Below are positions 26,204 to 34,686 of a stretch of DNA of 64,000 nucleotides, one piece after another; position 1 is the stretch's first letter, and every line of letters begins with the position of its first letter. The position numbers and the translations under genes were made by a program. Origin of the DNA: Halorubrum trapanicum (GTDB lineage: Archaea; Halobacteriota; Halobacteria; Halobacteriales; Haloferacaceae); contig NZ_JAGGKE010000005.1 of the NCBI RefSeq assembly GCF_017873555.1, positions 1 through 64,000 of the forward strand, read 5' to 3'. The notes below the pieces were generated by a model, which was given only the letters and a program-made list of their open reading frames with translations, did no database searches and was not told where the DNA came from.

Positions 26204-27688
26204 TCACTCGTCCGGGCTGTAGTTGGGCGCCTCGTCCGTGATCATCACGTCGTGCGGGTGACTCTCGCTCTGTCCCGCGGTCGAGACGCGGACGAACTCC
26301 GCGCGCTCGTGGAGGTCGGGAACGGTCTCCGCGCCGACGTAACCCATCCCGGAGCGCATCCCGCCCGTGAGCTGGTGGAGTTCGGAGGCGAGGCTCCCCT
26401 TGTACGGGGTCGCGGCCTCGACGCCCTCGGGAACGAACTCCTCGTCTTCGTCCTCCTCCTTGAGGTAGCGGTCGCCGCCGCCGGACTTCATCGCGCCGAC
26501 CGACCCCATCCCGCGATACTGCTTGTACTTCTTCCCGTTCATCGTGATGACGCGGCCCGGGGCCTCGTCGGTGCCGGCGAAGTAGGAGCCGAGCATCACC
26601 GCGTCCGCGCCCGCCGCGAGCGCCTTGATCGCGTCGCCCGAGTAGCGGATTCCGCCGTCGGCGATCACCGGCACGCCGTGGTCGGCGGCCACGTCCGCGA
26701 CCTCCGCGACCGCGGTCATCTGGGGCATCCCCGCGCCGCTGACGACGCGCGTGGTACAGATCGAACCCGGGCCGATGCCGACCTTCAGCCCGTCGGCGAA
26801 GTCGACCGCGGCCTCGGCGGCCTCGAGCGTCCCGACGTTGCCGACGACGACGTCGGCGTCGACGGTCGCTTTGATCGCCTCCGCGGAATCGAGGACGTTG
26901 AGGTTGTGGGCGTGCGCGCAGTCGATGAAGATCACGTCGACGTCGGCCTCGTCGGCCGCGACGGCGCGCTCCTCCTCGAAGGGACCGACCGCGACGCCGG
27001 CGAGCAGGCGACCGTCCCCGTCGCGGGCGGCCTCCTCGTGTTCGCGGCGCTGTAAGATTCCCTGCATCGTCACCAGTCCGACGAGGCGGTCGTCGTCGAC
27101 GATGGGAACGCGCTCGATCTTGTGGTCGTACATCAGCTCGAGCGCCTCGCGCGCCTCGACGTCCTCCGGCGCGGTGATGACCTCGTCGGTCATCGCCTCG
27201 CGGACCGCGTCGTCCTCGCCGACCTCCAGGTACGGGCGGATGTCGGTGCCGGAGATGATCCCGAGGACCGTGTCGTCGTCGTCGACGACGGGGGCGCCGG
27301 AGACACCCTGCCGCTCCATCACGGCGTCGGCCTCGCGGACGGTGTCGTCCGGCGAGACGGTGACGACGTTCTCGCGGCGGATGACGAGTTCGTGCGCGCG
27401 CTTGACGCGCTCGACCTCGGCGGCCGTCTCCTCGACGGTCATGTTGCGGTGGAGAACGCCGAGACCGCCCTCGCGGGCCATCGCGATCGCGAGGTCGCTC
27501 TCGGTGACGGTGTCCATCGCCGCCGACAGCACGGGGACGGTCAGTTCGACGTTCTTCGACACGCGGGTGCTCAGGTCCGCGTCGTCCGGCTCAACCCGGC
27601 TCTCCTTCGGGCGGAGCAGCACGTCGTCGAACGTCAGCGCTTCCGGAACGTCGAGCTTCGCCGAGAATCGGCCAGAATCTGTCGCCAT
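26204..27688 (-). CDS. guaB: IMP dehydrogenase
   Basis: This 494-residue enzyme oxidises IMP to XMP, the committed step of GTP synthesis. The barrel begins [15 protein letters not shown], two CBS domains follow (about residues 95-215), the active-site cysteine is in [15 protein letters not shown], and the IMP-binding region reads [27 protein letters not shown]. The C-terminal [18 protein letters not shown] flap is complete. ATG 27688 ([11 protein letters not shown]) is chosen over the in-frame ATG at 27733 because homologues begin there. Confidence 0.97.
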   Translation of the reverse strand: MATDSGRFSAKLDVPEALTFDDVLLRPKESRVEPDDADLSTRVSKNVELTVPVLSAAMDTVTESDLAIAMAREGGLGVLHRNMTVEETAAEVERVKRAHELVIRRENVVTVSPDDTVREADAVMERQGVSGAPVVDDDDTVLGIISGTDIRPYLEVGEDDAVREAMTDEVITAPEDVEAREALELMYDHKIERVPIVDDDRLVGLVTMQGILQRREHEEAARDGDGRLLAGVAVGPFEEERAVAADEADVDVIFIDCAHAHNLNVLDSAEAIKATVDADVVVGNVGTLEAAEAAVDFADGLKVGIGPGSICTTRVVSGAGMPQMTAVAEVADVAADHGVPVIADGGIRYSGDAIKALAAGADAVMLGSYFAGTDEAPGRVITMNGKKYKQYRGMGSVGAMKSGGGDRYLKEEDEDEEFVPEGVEAATPYKGSLASELHQLTGGMRSGMGYVGAETVPDLHERAEFVRVSTAGQSESHPHDVMITDEAPNYSPDE

Positions 27689-28210
27689 ATAATCCGTCAC
27701 GAACGGCCGATGAAAAGCGTTGCGAGACGGCACGGACGTGGAGGTTGATCACATCCGAATCCGTGTTGTATACACGAATATGGTCATTCTCCGGTCGAAA
27801 CGCGGTTGACGCGAGAGCTGTCCGACGAATGTCGCTGCCCGAGAGCGATCGGCGACCAGGAGTTCGGAAGCCGAGAGATGATCGAGGAAGTGCGTCGAGA
27901 TCCGACGGATCGTCGCCGAACCTGTGTGTTCGGCGTCGATCCATCGTGTCGTGCGGACACGTCTCACACAACCTTTAACGCGACCGAAACACGTATATCG
28001 AGTATGGACTCCGACAGTCCCGTGAACGCGCGCATCGCCGGCCAGCCGAACGTCGACCTCGGCGTCCGCTTTACAGCCGGCAATCCGCGCAAACGCTTTA
28101 CATGGGCTCGTCGGACCTCCCGCGGCGTGGACTCCGCGTGCTGGTCCCCCGACCATCGCGAGTCGCACGCATCCCACCGCCTCCCCGTCGGTCAGGGCTA
28201 TCGTCCCTAA
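27689..28210. other. Intergenic region, about 520 bases, no clear gene
   Basis: This gap lies between divergent IMP dehydrogenase and the DUF5794-type gene. A frame from ATG 28004 runs 68 codons to a stop just before 28211 and follows a GTATAT box, but its sequence is not recognisable and it is rich in Arg and His, unlike the acidic neighbours. Two copies of CGCTTTACA (28067-28075 and 28094-28102) lie 27 bases apart, and a CCTTTAACG occurs near 27975. These may be promoter elements. Confidence 0.4.
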
Positions 28211-29233
28211 ATGAGCACTTCACGCCACCCGGTCGCCCTGCGACTCGAACAGCAGGTCGGGAGCGCGACGAAGCTGCTCGCGACCGTGATGGTCCTGCCG
28301 CTCGTCGACGGCATCTTCCCCGCCTTGGTCGTCGCCGGCGTTCTCGGATCGGCCACCGGCGTCGTCGAGACCGGGATCCTGATCTTCGGCGGCTCCGCGA
28401 CCGCCGCGGTGATCCTCGCGGAGATGGCCGGCTCTCGGCGAGAGATGGTCACGTCCGTGCTGCTGATCGGCGCGGTTATCATCCCGGTGGCCGCCGTCGA
28501 GGCCGCCCTCGCGCCGATGCTCCAGGAGCTCCTCGATCTGGTCGTGTTCGAGCGGTTCGCCGGCTTGGTGATCTTGACGATCGCCGCCAAGACCGCAAGC
28601 TCCGAGATCGGCGAGTACCTGCCGAGTCCGGGCGTGATCATCGGTCTCGGTCTCGTCGCGAGCTTCGACCCGTCGGGGTTCGCCCTGGAGACGTCGACCG
28701 AGTACGTGGTCAACGGGACCGCGGCCGCCGCCGTCGGTGTCGGGTTCGCGCTGTCGATCGCGCTGCTGTCGCCGCACCTCCGCGGCCGGGTCGACATCGA
28801 TCGGTTCCGGTTCGGGTCGGCGGTCGCACTCGGCGTGCTCGCGCTGCCGATCCTGCTCGGCCCGTTCGACCTCATGCAGACGGACGCGCCGGTCGCGCTC
28901 GCGGTGCTCGCCGTGACGACGCTGTTCGCGTACGACCCGGACGCGGGCGCGCTGGAGGGGGTCGCCGGCGGCGGCGACGCGCCGGACGACGGCGGACCGG
29001 CGGACGGTTCCGCCGAGGGGGATGACTCGGACGACTCCGCCTCGACCGATCCCGCCGACGAGACCGTCGAGGAGGACGCGCCGAGCGACCCGCCGCTCGA
29101 CGCCCCGCCGGAGGGTCCGTCCCCCATCGTCGACGACGACGTCGCCGTTCTCGCGAACGGCGGCGAGGGGCGTGAGGCCGACGACGGGACGGACCCGTTC
29201 ACCGACGACGACTCCCGGGCGCCGTGGCTGTAG
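28211..29233 (+). CDS. Polytopic membrane protein, DUF5794 type
   Basis: This 340-residue protein has six to eight hydrophobic helices within residues 20-235, including LLATVMVLPLVDGIFPALVVAGVLG and FAGLVILTIAAKTASSEIG, followed by an acidic, probably disordered tail of about 100 residues. I recall this family as the Halobacteria-only DUF5794; no function is known. The ATG at 28211 directly follows a stop in an unrelated frame. The conserved small gene at 29339 lies downstream on the same strand. Confidence 0.85.
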   Translation: MSTSRHPVALRLEQQVGSATKLLATVMVLPLVDGIFPALVVAGVLGSATGVVETGILIFGGSATAAVILAEMAGSRREMVTSVLLIGAVIIPVAAVEAALAPMLQELLDLVVFERFAGLVILTIAAKTASSEIGEYLPSPGVIIGLGLVASFDPSGFALETSTEYVVNGTAAAAVGVGFALSIALLSPHLRGRVDIDRFRFGSAVALGVLALPILLGPFDLMQTDAPVALAVLAVTTLFAYDPDAGALEGVAGGGDAPDDGGPADGSAEGDDSDDSASTDPADETVEEDAPSDPPLDAPPEGPSPIVDDDVAVLANGGEGREADDGTDPFTDDDSRAPWL

Positions 29234-29338
29234 TCCGGACGTAACCGTCGGGAGGCCCGTTCTCTGACGCCGCCTCGGTCGCCGCCCGCGCCCCGGGCGT
29301 GTCGCCGGGGTTTAGGTACCCGACCCCGAACGGCCGGT

Positions 29339-29563
29339 ATGTCGAACCGCGTCGTTCAGGGGCGGATGGTGACGCCCGAAAAGCTCGCAGAGCTGGTCGA
29401 GGGAGAGTCGGTGCTGGAGGCCGAGTCGATTACCGACGCCGACCGCGACTGTCCGGAGTGCGGCGGCGACGTCATCTCGGTCGGCTACATGCCGAGCGTG
29501 ACCGAGTTCGTCACCGGCTACAAGTGCCAAGACTGCGACTGGAGCGACGACGACCGGGAGTAG
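29339..29563 (+). CDS. Small zinc-ribbon protein, DUF5795 type
   Basis: This 74-residue protein has two Cys pairs, CPEC near residue 40 and CQDC near 64, which should bind one zinc. The spacing is that of a rubredoxin-like ribbon found in transcription or RNA-associated proteins. I recall it as Halobacteria-only DUF5795. It follows the DUF5794-type gene and precedes the tRNA-Trp gene. Function is unknown. Confidence 0.85.
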   Translation: MSNRVVQGRMVTPEKLAELVEGESVLEAESITDADRDCPECGGDVISVGYMPSVTEFVTGYKCQDCDWSDDDRE

Positions 29564-29681
29564 CGCCGGTCGGATCGCCGAGGCGTCACGCGCTTTCGGT
29601 CGTCGTCGTCACGTCCCCCGAACGCCTTCGATCGAAACCCCTTTATCCGCGTTTCGGCAACGAACTGATGCGAGATCACGC

Positions 29682-29856
29682 GGGGCTGTGGCCAAGCCAG
29701 GCATGGCGACTGACTCCAGAGGCTTGCGCCCGGGACGACACTCCAGACTGATATACCGAGCGGCCGACTGATCATCGGTCGTGTTGACGACCCTCTGGAG
29801 TTCCGAGGCGCACCGGAGATATCAGTCGATCGGGGGTTCAAATCCCTCCGGCCCCA
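29682..29856 (+). tRNA. tRNA-Trp (CCA) with 101-base intron
   Basis: The acceptor stem GGGGCTG pairs with CGGCCCC before discriminator A at 29856. The anticodon CCA is in the loop CTCCAGA; exon 1 ends after the base following the anticodon (29719) and exon 2 starts at 29821. The intron (29720-29820) separates the two halves of the anticodon arm as usual for archaeal tRNA introns. It contains TCTGGAGT (29794-29801), the reverse complement of the exon sequence ACTCCAGA around the anticodon, as expected for the known haloarchaeal intron that guides methylation of its own tRNA. The 3' end is partly duplicated at 32121. Confidence 0.95.
29720..29820 (+). ncRNA. Intron of tRNA-Trp, probable C/D-box methylation guide
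   Basis: In haloarchaea the tRNA-Trp intron is established as a C/D-box guide for 2'-O-methylation of its own host tRNA in the anticodon arm. Here CTGA- and TGACGA-like boxes are present (for example in GTGTTGACGACC near 29780), and an 8-base guide complementary to the anticodon loop lies at 29794-29801. Confidence 0.75.
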
Positions 29857-29893
29857 CTTCCTGCCGTCGCGAGCAACACCGCGAGCGACGGCG
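29846..29893 (+). repeat. Left attachment-like repeat
   Basis: This is the tRNA-Trp 3' end plus adjoining sequence, matching 32121-32168 in two blocks (14 of 14 and 24 of 25 bases). Confidence 0.65.
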
Positions 29894-29905
29894 ACGTGCT
29901 GAGGA

Positions 29906-29922
29906 GAGATTTGAACCAGGGA
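29906..29922 (-). repeat. Inverted T-arm-like box downstream of tRNA-Trp
   Basis: GAGATTTGAACCAGGGA reads on the other strand as a tRNA T-arm (GGTTCAAATC). The identical 17 bases lie downstream of the initiator tRNA at 48472-48488. A small hairpin GCGGT-AGC-ACCGC follows at 29923-29935. Confidence 0.6.
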
Positions 29923-30164
29923 GCGGTAGCACCGCGATTTATAATTTCTCTATTTCTACTCATAAATTAAATATTTATAGATTTAAGATAAATGTAGGGC
30001 CGAGGATCTCCGATTTCTGCGAATTCGTCAGCGAGAACAACCAGTGGTGTGCTACGCTGAAACGTCTAGGCGGCCACTCTAACAACGACGCTGATGAGGT
30101 TGCCACGGACGGCGGCACGGTCTACCGCGAGATGTCCGAAGAGGTCACGTCGGAGTAGCCGATC

Positions 30165-30341
30165 GTGGTTGATGTCGGCATCGGGGACGACCGGATGCTG
30201 GCAACTGCGGACCGGGACGACATTAGTGTAGTCGTGGAAGTGCCAGCGGGAAGGTCCGAAGAAGAGCTCGCGGAGACGCTCGACGAGGTCCCGGCAAAAA
30301 TTCAAACGGACCGGACCTGTCCGCTAAGGGGTGACCGGTGA
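30165..30341 (+). pseudogene. Small coding remnant, 58 codons
   Basis: From GTG 30165 the frame reads MVDVGIGDDRMLATADRD and continues with an acidic, amphipathic stretch ending GDR. The same frame is open upstream as far as about 30084 but is broken by a TAG at 30156. The composition is that of a halophile protein rather than of the AT-rich gene next door. It may be the end of a gene disrupted by the insertion, or a tiny gene. Not recognised. Confidence 0.3.
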
Positions 30342-30447
30342 TGCCGACCGCGCAATTGGAGACGGAACCCCGGAGCAGGTCAGGAGTAGGATACAATCGC
30401 TGGTGCTCAAAAAACCAGTTTTGAAGGAATAAGGTATCTGTTCCCCA

Positions 30448-31548
30448 TTAGAGCGGCTTCGCGTCATACAAAGAGATATTTTGAAACTCGGGGACGTAAA
30501 CAGTATCCCCACGCCTATCCTCACGCTCATCATAGTGATCAATATATGCAGTAAAAACTGCTTGATATCTATTCACATCTGATGGTATTTTTTGTTCAAT
30601 CTCTCTGATCATTTCCTCATCTGAAAGTGCTTTAGCTACAGCGAGTGTCCCCTCACCATGACAGCCAGCAACGAGAAGATGGATGTTATTATCATACTCT
30701 GTTAGTGGTGAATAATCTTCGTACTTTTCGTATTGTTCCCATCCCTCATGTAACTTCTTGACAACCGCCATTCCATAATCGATTCGGTACTTTGGTCGGT
30801 TAGAATCTCCAAGGGTAGGTTCACCATCCCTTTTTTCCGGTTCAATTGACGTAGGATCTCCATAAGATTTTGTAATAGGCCAGTTCGTTCTTTCACTTCT
30901 TATCTCATCAAGGGACATGCCATAGTATTTTTCTGAAGGTGCCAAGTCAAAAATATACGGCAAACGCCCTTGGTACTCAGCAATCGAGTCTGGATCGTAC
31001 CCCATACTTAACGCTACAAATTCAGAGCCAAGCGGGCCTGTTGTTGTTGCGATATGTCCTGCTTTATTTACATCTAATTCATTAACAGACTGTGGTTCAA
31101 CATCATCAACGGTTTTTAAAACAGCATTAGCAAGTTCTACTTGTGTAAGAAAGTCAATTTCACCAAGATCACTGATTTCAGGCGCACCGCGGCCAGGAGT
31201 TACAAATATATCTCCAGTAAACCACAGTAATCTTGAGTAGATCGACTCATCGACGAAATTAGGCAGGTATGGCTCAAGCGCTTCATCAACCTCCATAGCA
31301 GTTGCTGCCCCACTACCAACGATACCGGTGGCCAGACCACCAATAAATGATATCCCAATATCTTTTAAAACAACACGACGAGACACGCTATTATCCGACT
31401 CATTCGGCTTAGCACGTTCAACTATCGCACTATTGTCATCGAATACCTTCCACTTGATTCTGTCACCTACACTTAGACCCAGTTGATATTGGATACTATC
31501 TGGTATAATTTTTAATTTTTCCTCGCTAATTTCTGTATATTCTGCCAT
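30448..31548 (-). CDS. AbrB-like domain fused to membrane segment and unknown domain
   Basis: This 366-residue protein is in the AT-rich insertion and has AT-rich codon use unlike all neighbours. Residues 1-48 look like an AbrB/SpoVT swapped-hairpin domain (IPDSIQYQLGLSVGDRIKWKVFDDNSAIVERA). Residues 56-62 read SRRVVLK, like a twin-arginine motif, and are followed by a hydrophobic segment (about 63-85). The rest is an unrecognised domain with GCHGEGT near 310. A TATA-like box about 30 bases before the ATG (near 31580) suggests a leaderless transcript. A DNA-binding-type domain before a membrane segment is odd. Function unknown. Confidence 0.8.
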   Translation of the reverse strand: MAEYTEISEEKLKIIPDSIQYQLGLSVGDRIKWKVFDDNSAIVERAKPNESDNSVSRRVVLKDIGISFIGGLATGIVGSGAATAMEVDEALEPYLPNFVDESIYSRLLWFTGDIFVTPGRGAPEISDLGEIDFLTQVELANAVLKTVDDVEPQSVNELDVNKAGHIATTTGPLGSEFVALSMGYDPDSIAEYQGRLPYIFDLAPSEKYYGMSLDEIRSERTNWPITKSYGDPTSIEPEKRDGEPTLGDSNRPKYRIDYGMAVVKKLHEGWEQYEKYEDYSPLTEYDNNIHLLVAGCHGEGTLAVAKALSDEEMIREIEQKIPSDVNRYQAVFTAYIDHYDEREDRRGDTVYVPEFQNISLYDAKPL

Positions 31549-32120
31549 CGTTCATCACACCTACTAATTATGTTCAATATAAAAAAGTTTGATGATTAAT
31601 GTGAGCTATCAAATATATCTCCGATTATCGTGTTATTACACAGGCATGGCTCTACCCAGACGCATTGGGGAGACAAATTATACGCTCACTCCAAGGAGAA
31701 GAATGCTAAAATTCTCAAAGGCGCGTTTGAGAATAATCATCAAAACAGTGATTTCCGACGGCAGACGGTTTCAGGAGTTCCGTGTATTTGCTAACTCTCG
31801 CGTTCCATCAGTAAAATAATAAACTCACACGGGAGCTTTTATGACGATGTGCCGTCGTCATGGTTCCGGTTTTGGAGGGGTAATAGCTCTTCCGCGTAGC
31901 CCCGCTAGCTACGCCTTCACAGAACCGATCTCGGGGTCATACAGCAAAAGACAGCTCCTAACGCTAAAGTGGTTCATTTAGATCGACCGCCTCAAGTCGT
32001 GATTCGGTAGTGACTTAATAAAACGACCGAGTCCACAATGAGCCAGTATAACAAGACGCCAACAGTCGGATCGGTTGGTGGGAAGACCAGAAAAGTCAAA
32101 TCTGTGAATTTGGCTCCCTT
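31549..32120. other. AT-rich non-coding part of the insertion
   Basis: No convincing gene is seen. The frame 31589-31819 is short, basic and lacks recognisable features. A hairpin GCGTAGC/GCTACGC lies at 31894-31914. The segment ends at the second copy of the tRNA 3' end. It presumably carries the promoter of the long AT-rich gene near 31580 and remnants of the element. Confidence 0.5.
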
Positions 32121-32168
32121 CTCCGGCCCCACTTTCCGCTCCTGCGAGCAAGACCGCGAGCGACGGCG
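32121..32168 (+). repeat. Right attachment-like repeat
   Basis: This copies the tRNA-Trp 3' end (14 identical bases) and the following GCGAGCAAGACCGCGAGCG block, matching 29869-29893 with one mismatch. Confidence 0.65.
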
Positions 32169-32192
32169 CTGAAAATTCGATCCGGCCTGCGA

Positions 32193-32393
32193 CTACCGCC
32201 GGGATACGATTCGCCCGGCTAAGATGCCAACGACCGCGATCATCCCCGCCATCGCGAGGTAGATCGCTAGCCCGATCAGCTCGCCGTTCGCGCCGTTCAC
32301 GCCCGCGAGACCCAGGAACACGACGGCGATGACGGCGTGGAGGGCGAACACGCCGGAGGGGACGTTCGCTCCGAGCTCGAATCCGATCTCCAT
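32193..32393 (-). CDS. Small two-helix membrane protein
   Basis: This 66-residue protein starts MEIGFELGANVPSG and has two hydrophobic helices (about 14-33 and 41-62) ending in RRIVSRR-like positive charge. The ATG at 32393 is chosen; the longer frame to 32471 adds sequence with no sign of being coding. It is divergent from the beta-propeller lipoprotein gene. Function is unknown. Confidence 0.75.
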   Translation of the reverse strand: MEIGFELGANVPSGVFALHAVIAVVFLGLAGVNGANGELIGLAIYLAMAGMIAVVGILAGRIVSRR

Positions 32394-32503
32394 ACCGTGA
32401 CTTCGGCCACCGTCGGAAAAAGTCGTCCGGTCGAAACGTGCGACGTCGGCCGCGACCGGCACGGCCGCCACACTAAAGCGACCCCGGCGCGACGGCTATC
32501 CCG

Positions 32504-33805
32504 ATGACCGACGCCCGCTCTCGCCGCGAGTGGCTCGCCGCGGTCGGCGCGGCGACGACCGCTGCCGCGGCCGGCTGCGCCTCCCTCAACAGTCCGCCCG
32601 TGAACGCCGACCGCGAGGCCCCCGACGTGGATCCCGGTGCGGGGGACTCGACGCGGCAGACGATCCCTCCGGGCGTCGCGCAGTTCCGCGGGTCGCTGGA
32701 GCGGTGGGGGTACTACCCGGACGAGACGGTGCCCGACGCGGTCGAGGAGGCGTGGCGGATTCCCGAGGTCAACACCGGCGATCACAGCGCGGCGAAGGCG
32801 AGCGCGGTACCGCTCCCCGGCGGGGGCGTCGTCCTCCCGGGCGACACCGGCGAACTGCTCGCGATAACGGCGGCCGGCGAGGTGCGCTGGCGCGGCGAGA
32901 CGGACGCCGGAGGCCGCGGGATCCACGGCACGCCGGCGGTCGCGGACGGCCGCGCGTACGTCGGCGCGTACGACGGCGTCTGCTACGCGTTCGCGCTCGA
33001 CTCGGGCGACCTGAAGTGGTCGACGAACCTCGGCGGTTCGATCGGGTCCAGCCCGCTGTACTGCGACGGCGAGCTGTACGTCTCGGTCGAGTTCCCGACG
33101 CCCGAGGGGCGGCTGTTCGCGGTCGACGCGGAAACCGGCGACGTCACCTGGGCGGAGCCGGAGCACCGTCCCACCGATCACCCCCACTCCTCGCCGGCCG
33201 TCTCGCTCGACGCCGGGCGGATGGTGTGCGGGTCGAACGACGGCTACTGCTACTGCTGGAGCTTCCCGGACCTGGAGTTCCAGTGGCGGTTCGCGACGGA
33301 CCCGCCCGAGACGAACAACGGCGAGATCAAAGGCCCGATCGCGACGTACGACGGGGCCGCCTTCTTCGGCTCGTGGGACACCAACGTCTACCGGGTGGAC
33401 TTGGCGACCGGCGAGGAGGACTGGCACTTCGAGACGGGCGACCTGTCGATGACGGGACCCGCGATCGACCCCGAGCGCGACGTGGTGTACATGGGGAGCC
33501 ACGACGACCACCTGTACGCGCTCGACGCGTCGACCGGCGACGTGGAGTGGCGCTTCCGAACGGGTCGCCCGTTGACCGGCTGCGCGACCGTCGCCGGCGA
33601 CCGCGTGCTGACGGGGTCGAAGGACGGCACGCTCTACGCGCTGGAGGCCGACTCCGGCGACGAGGTGTGGCGGGTCGACCACGACGGGTGGATCACGAGC
33701 GCGCCCCGCGTCGTCGACGGCGAGATCTACTACGCCGAGCGCGCGCCGGACCCGGCGAGCGGCGACGTCGACGGCGGCGGGTACAAGCTCGTCGCGGCGG
33801 AGTGA
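32504..33805 (+). CDS. Tat-exported lipoprotein with PQQ-like beta-propeller
   Basis: This 433-residue protein begins with a twin-arginine signal (SRREWLAAVGAATTAAAAGC) whose AAGC is a lipobox, so it should be folded before export and then anchored by lipid at the outer face of the membrane. The mature part contains seven or so repeats of the DGxxYALDxxTGDxxWxF type, the signature of PQQ-like (BamB-like) propellers. Several haloarchaeal relatives exist without known ligands. A binding or scaffolding role is likely; quinone binding is not shown. Confidence 0.93.
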   Translation: MTDARSRREWLAAVGAATTAAAAGCASLNSPPVNADREAPDVDPGAGDSTRQTIPPGVAQFRGSLERWGYYPDETVPDAVEEAWRIPEVNTGDHSAAKASAVPLPGGGVVLPGDTGELLAITAAGEVRWRGETDAGGRGIHGTPAVADGRAYVGAYDGVCYAFALDSGDLKWSTNLGGSIGSSPLYCDGELYVSVEFPTPEGRLFAVDAETGDVTWAEPEHRPTDHPHSSPAVSLDAGRMVCGSNDGYCYCWSFPDLEFQWRFATDPPETNNGEIKGPIATYDGAAFFGSWDTNVYRVDLATGEEDWHFETGDLSMTGPAIDPERDVVYMGSHDDHLYALDASTGDVEWRFRTGRPLTGCATVAGDRVLTGSKDGTLYALEADSGDEVWRVDHDGWITSAPRVVDGEIYYAERAPDPASGDVDGGGYKLVAAE

Positions 33806-33860
33806 CCCGGGGCGAAGTGATCCGACCCGGAGTAACCCGGGGCGGAGCGACCGCGCCGCG

Positions 33861-34079
33861 CTACGACTGCGGGTCTGCGGGCAGGTCGAACACGTCCTCG
33901 ACGCGCGCGTCGAACTCCCGCGCGATGCGCCAGGCCAGCTCCAGCGAGGGGTTGTACTCGCCCTTCTCGACGTAGAGGATCGTCTGGCGGGTCACGTCCA
34001 CTCGGTCGGCGAGCTCGGCCTGCGTCAGCCCCGTCTCTTCGCGGAGCTCCCGGATCCGGGTCTCGAACTCCACGGTCAC
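33861..34079 (-). CDS. XRE-type helix-turn-helix regulator
   Basis: This 72-residue protein consists almost wholly of a Cro/C1-type DNA-binding domain: RIRELREETGLTQAELADRVDVTRQTILYVEKGEYNPSLELAWRIAREFDARVEDVF. It belongs to the small YgzD-like group with the RQTIxxxExGxYxPS motif. Its start overlaps the stop of the upstream membrane protein gene (ATGA), so they form a coupled pair. It probably controls that operon through the palindrome near 34553. Confidence 0.93.
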   Translation of the reverse strand: MTVEFETRIRELREETGLTQAELADRVDVTRQTILYVEKGEYNPSLELAWRIAREFDARVEDVFDLPADPQS

Positions 34080-34501
34080 GCCTCCACGCCCCGGCGACGG
34101 GCCCAGGCCCGCGTGCCGTGGGCGACCGAGGAGACGCAGATCGCGACGGCCGCCCAGACGACCACGACCCGCGCCTGCGCGTAGACCGTTTCCGCGACCC
34201 CGCCGAGGCCGCCCGTCGTCTCCAAGGCGGCACCGAGGAGGAAGGCGGAGAACGCGATCCCGAAGAGCAGGAACGCGGCCCTGCTCGCCGCGAGGCGGGT
34301 GAGTTCCCTGGTCCGCTCGTCCGATCGGGTATGGCCGACGCGGTCCGCGAGCAGGCGGCTGAACGGGAAGAACGTGACGAACAACACCCCGCCGCCCGCG
34401 ATGATCGGAGCCGACTCGCGGGCCAGCCCGAAGTTCAACAGCAGCACCGTTGCGAGCATGTGGACGCCCCGTCCGAGACGGTAGCGAGTCTGCGGTCTCA
34501 T
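34076..34501 (-). CDS. Four-helix membrane protein, DUF2178-like
   Basis: This 141-residue protein has four hydrophobic helices and a central DERTRELTRLAASRAAF loop, a pattern of DUF2178-type proteins that often accompany small XRE regulators. It is the first gene of a two-gene operon with the regulator. Its promoter region has a TATA-like ATATATT at 34541-34547. The role of such pairs is unknown; the membrane protein may sense a condition and act on the regulator. Confidence 0.85.
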   Translation of the reverse strand: MRPQTRYRLGRGVHMLATVLLLNFGLARESAPIIAGGGVLFVTFFPFSRLLADRVGHTRSDERTRELTRLAASRAAFLLFGIAFSAFLLGAALETTGGLGGVAETVYAQARVVVVWAAVAICVSSVAHGTRAWARRRGVEA

Positions 34502-34533
34502 GGCGTGGTCACCTCACGGTTGTTAATTCGATC

Positions 34534-34565
34534 TAACGTCATATATTTCTTACGTCAGTCTGACG
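34534..34565. promoter_or_regulatory. Promoter and operator of the DUF2178/XRE pair
   Basis: A TATA-like ATATATT (34541-34547) lies between TAACGTCA and TTACGTCA, and the latter overlaps a perfect inverted repeat CGTCAG-T-CTGACG (34553-34565). The arrangement suits autoregulation by the small XRE protein of this operon. Confidence 0.45.
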
Positions 34566-34686
34566 GAGTCGTCGCCGCTCCGGGTGCGGAGAGTCGGACG
34601 GGAAGGAAGCGCAGGGCGCGACTACCGGCGAAGGAAAAGCGGCAGGCCGCGCCGTCGACGGCGCGAGAAGGTATCCGGACCGAGCG

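Larger units (their letters stand above)
29846..32134. mobile_element. AT-rich insertion bounded by a copy of the tRNA-Trp 3' end
   Basis: The tRNA 3' end CTCCGGCCCCACTT (29846-29859) recurs at 32121-32134. After a short gap, a 25-base stretch recurs with one mismatch (29869-29893 and 32144-32168). Direct repeats of a tRNA 3' end are the usual mark of tyrosine-recombinase integration. Most of the interval, notably 29930-30000 and 30340-32100, is far richer in A and T than the surrounding genome. It holds one long gene and scraps; no integrase is present, so it is a remnant or was mobilised from elsewhere. Confidence 0.65.

Noticed and set aside
31589-31819. 76-residue frame in the AT-rich insertion
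   Set aside because: It is basic, lacks a recognisable feature, and AT-rich DNA gives such frames by chance.
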